Positions 5,840 to 7,389 of a stretch of 7,389 bases of DNA are shown here, in pieces (position 1 is the stretch's first letter; each line of letters opens with the position of its first letter). The notes below the pieces were generated by a model. The model worked only from the letters and a program-made list of their open reading frames with translations, ran no database searches and was not told the origin of the DNA. Origin of the DNA: Marinosulfonomonas sp. (lineage in GTDB: Bacteria > Pseudomonadota > Alphaproteobacteria > Rhodobacterales > Rhodobacteraceae); NCBI GenBank assembly GCA_015494385.1, contig WGBJ01000445.1, positions 1 to 7,389 on the forward strand, given 5' to 3'. The translations under genes were made by a program, and so were the position numbers.

Positions 5840-6516
5840 TCCGCCCCCCGCCGTTTGCTGCGGTCTTTGCCGTTCATCAGATAGACAAAGATCAGCACCA
5901 GAAAGGAAAACACCAACAGCCCTGCGGACAGCAGATGCGCGGTGGCATAGTCCAGCGTTTCAACTGCATTGAATACCTCGATCGAAATCACCCGCGTTTT
6001 GCCGGGGATGTTGCCCCCCACCATCAGCACCACGCCGAATTCCCCCAGCGTATGCGCGAAGCTTAACACCATCGCTGTCAAGAACCCACGCCGCGACAGC
6101 GGGATCACCACACTGCGAAACGCATCCCGAGGGCCGGCGCCCAAAGTGGTCGCGGCCTCAAGCACCCCTTTGCCGACCGACTGGAACGCGGTTTGCAATG
6201 GTTGCACCGCGAAGGGCAGCGAATAGAGCACCGAGGCGATCAGCAATCCGGCAAAGGAAAACGCCAATGTGTCGCCGGTCAGCCGCAGCCAAAGTGCACC
6301 AAGCGCCATGTCCGGACTCATCAACACCAGCAGGTAGAACCCCAGCACCGTGGGCGGCAGCACCAGCGGCAGGGCCACCAATGCCTCGATCAGCGGGCGC
6401 AGGGGGTTGCGGGTGCGGGTCAGCCACCAGGCCAGCGGCGTGGCAATCACCAGCAGGATCAGCGTGGTCAGGCTGGCCAGTTGCACCGACAGCCAGATCG
6501 CGGGCCAGATATTCAT
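5836..6516 (-). CDS. modB: Molybdate ABC transporter permease ModB
   Basis: This 226-residue integral membrane protein forms the homodimeric channel of the importer. Hydrophobic segments lie at about 8-30, 46-67, 84-106, 145-167 and 193-214, the usual five or so spans for ModB. The cytoplasmic coupling loop (EAA motif) that contacts ModC is clear: EAATTLGAGPRDAFRSVVIP at 120-139, with the conserved EAA and the Gly seven residues after the Glu. The motif ALPLVLPPTVLGFYLL (48-63) is typical of ModB/CysT-type permeases. The C-terminal end is strongly basic (GKDRSKRR), in keeping with a cytoplasmic tail. It overlaps modA upstream and modC downstream by 4 bases each (ATGA), so translation is probably coupled. 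Length is normal for the family (E. coli ModB has 229). Confidence 0.95.
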   Translation of the reverse strand: MNIWPAIWLSVQLASLTTLILLVIATPLAWWLTRTRNPLRPLIEALVALPLVLPPTVLGFYLLVLMSPDMALGALWLRLTGDTLAFSFAGLLIASVLYSLPFAVQPLQTAFQSVGKGVLEAATTLGAGPRDAFRSVVIPLSRRGFLTAMVLSFAHTLGEFGVVLMVGGNIPGKTRVISIEVFNAVETLDYATAHLLSAGLLVFSFLVLIFVYLMNGKDRSKRRGAE

Positions 6517-7274
6517 TCCGGCACCCCGTAGCCCGCTTTCACCAGCACCGCGCGGGCGGCGTTACCGGACAGGTAGTCGTAAAATTCGCGCGCCGCATCG
6601 TTGCCCTTGGCATGAAGCAACAGCCCCGCCCCCTGCACAATCGGCGCATAGATTTCGGGCGAAATATCCAGCCATTCACCGCCAACCGCCATCGCCTGCG
6701 ACAGGGCGACAAAGCCGATTTCGGCATTGCCGGTTTTCACAAAACCAAAAGTCTGGCCGATATTGGCACCAATCACCGCCTTTTGCGCCACCAGATCGCC
6801 CAGTTCCAGCGATTGCAGCACCTGGCTGGCGGCCAGCCCATAAGGCGCGGTTGCCGGATCGGCCATCGCGAAATGACGCAGATCATCGCGCAACAGGCTG
6901 CTTGGGATGTCACGCCCCAAAACACCCTTGTCGCGGGCATAGAGGACCAGCGCACCCAGGGCATAGGGTTTGCCCGCCCCGTCCAGCAACTTACCCGCCT
7001 CGGCCAGCTTTGTGACCCGCGCCATATCGGCCGACAGGAACACGTCATAAGGCGCACCTTTGCTGATCTGGGCAAACAATGTGCCGGTCGAGCCATTGAC
7101 AATCCGCAGGGAATGGCCGGTTTCCTGACGGAACTGCGCCCCGATTTCCTGCATCGCCGGCAGGAAATTCGACGCCACGGCCACCGTCACTTCGCCTGCC
7201 AGAACCGCCCCCGAAAACAGCCCCGCAAAAAGGGCTAAAATAGCGGTTTTCAAAAGGCGCCCAAAACAAACCAT
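6513..7274 (-). CDS. modA: Molybdate-binding periplasmic protein ModA
   Basis: This 253-residue solute-binding protein captures molybdate (and probably tungstate) in the periplasm and delivers it to ModBC. A signal peptide is visible: basic start, hydrophobic AILALFAGLFSGAVLA, likely cleavage after Ala26 (VLA|GEV). The mature start VTVAVASNF carries Ser35, and GSTG carries Ser62; these match the two oxyanion-binding serines of ModA. ADPATAPYG (138-146) supplies the third contact region. At the place of E. coli Tyr170 the sequence is GFVALSQA, as in the ModA subgroup common in many proteobacteria, so the fifth ligand contact differs from E. coli. The ATG start has AGGGG only 2 bases upstream, a poor spacing. 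A TTG at codon 8 would give a tidy signal peptide starting KTAILALF, so the true start is uncertain by seven codons. It is the first gene of the modABC set and overlaps modB by 4 bases. Confidence 0.94.
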   Translation of the reverse strand: MVCFGRLLKTAILALFAGLFSGAVLAGEVTVAVASNFLPAMQEIGAQFRQETGHSLRIVNGSTGTLFAQISKGAPYDVFLSADMARVTKLAEAGKLLDGAGKPYALGALVLYARDKGVLGRDIPSSLLRDDLRHFAMADPATAPYGLAASQVLQSLELGDLVAQKAVIGANIGQTFGFVKTGNAEIGFVALSQAMAVGGEWLDISPEIYAPIVQGAGLLLHAKGNDAAREFYDYLSGNAARAVLVKAGYGVPE

Positions 7275-7316
7275 AGCCCCTAAGAACCCGTTATAGCGCC
7301 CTTTTGCAAGCCAATA

Positions 7317-7389
7317 TCACCGCAGGAACACTCTGTCGCAGGCCCGCAATTGCGGCGCGATATCAAGTGCATCACGGCATAGCCGGTCA
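7317..7389 (-). CDS. Possible 3' end of an unidentified gene (runs off right edge)
   Basis: A minus-strand frame open from the window edge ends at TGA (7317-7319), with the last residues reading DRLCRDALDIAPQLRACDRV and then FLR. If real, the gene would end about 42 bases before modA and could share its transcript. Another minus-strand frame is also open from the edge to a TAG at 7280-7282 and has three closely spaced cysteines (CGPATECSCG). With about 24 codons visible I cannot choose with confidence or name a family, and the stretch may be non-coding. Confidence 0.25.
   Translation of the reverse strand, partial: DRLCRDALDIAPQLRACDRVFLR

Noticed and set aside
7290..7318. ModE-type operator before modA (half-sites like GTGATAT and TATAACG)
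   Set aside because: The half-sites are about 8 bases too far apart for a ModE dyad and one is a poor match, so I do not annotate it.

Overview
The window looks like chromosomal DNA of an alphaproteobacterium of the Rhodobacterales (Roseobacter group). This rests on high-GC coding sequence, a very large acidic RTX protein with the C-terminal Hint domain typical of that group, and the style of the trpB-like and modABC genes. The genus call is an inference from memory of these families, not from a search. Every gene I can support lies on the minus strand, so the window reads from right to left.

From the right edge: a possible 3' end of an unidentified gene (about 7317-7389), then a compact molybdate uptake operon modA-modB-modC (7274 down to 4847) whose genes overlap by 4 bases (ATGA) at both junctions. 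ModA binds molybdate in the periplasm, ModB forms the membrane channel and ModC supplies ATP hydrolysis. Next is a gene-free stretch of about 700 bases (4149-4846). Its 4381-4800 part is only about 40% GC by hand count, against well over 60% in the flanking mod genes.

The central gene (4148 down to 732) encodes a 1138-residue protein without an N-terminal signal peptide. In order it holds an acidic beta-rich N-terminal domain, 20 uninterrupted RTX nonapeptides, a roughly 200-residue beta-rich domain, a second RTX block broken by two 35-residue segments, a linker, and a Hint domain starting at Cys946. It is probably exported by a type I secretion system that is not in the window, and folds on binding calcium outside the cell. 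A strong intrinsic terminator follows it (657-690). G·U pairs in the stem and the position of the U-run show that it acts on the minus strand.

The left edge holds the N-terminal 198 codons of a tryptophan synthase beta-chain-like PLP enzyme, insulated from the RTX gene by that terminator. The three units (mod operon, RTX-Hint gene, trpB-like gene) show no obvious shared function. The points most worth a second look are the architecture and possible self-processing of the RTX-Hint protein, the T6-G5-T6 tract in its ribosome-binding region, its AT-rich upstream region, and the sequence type of the TrpB homologue.
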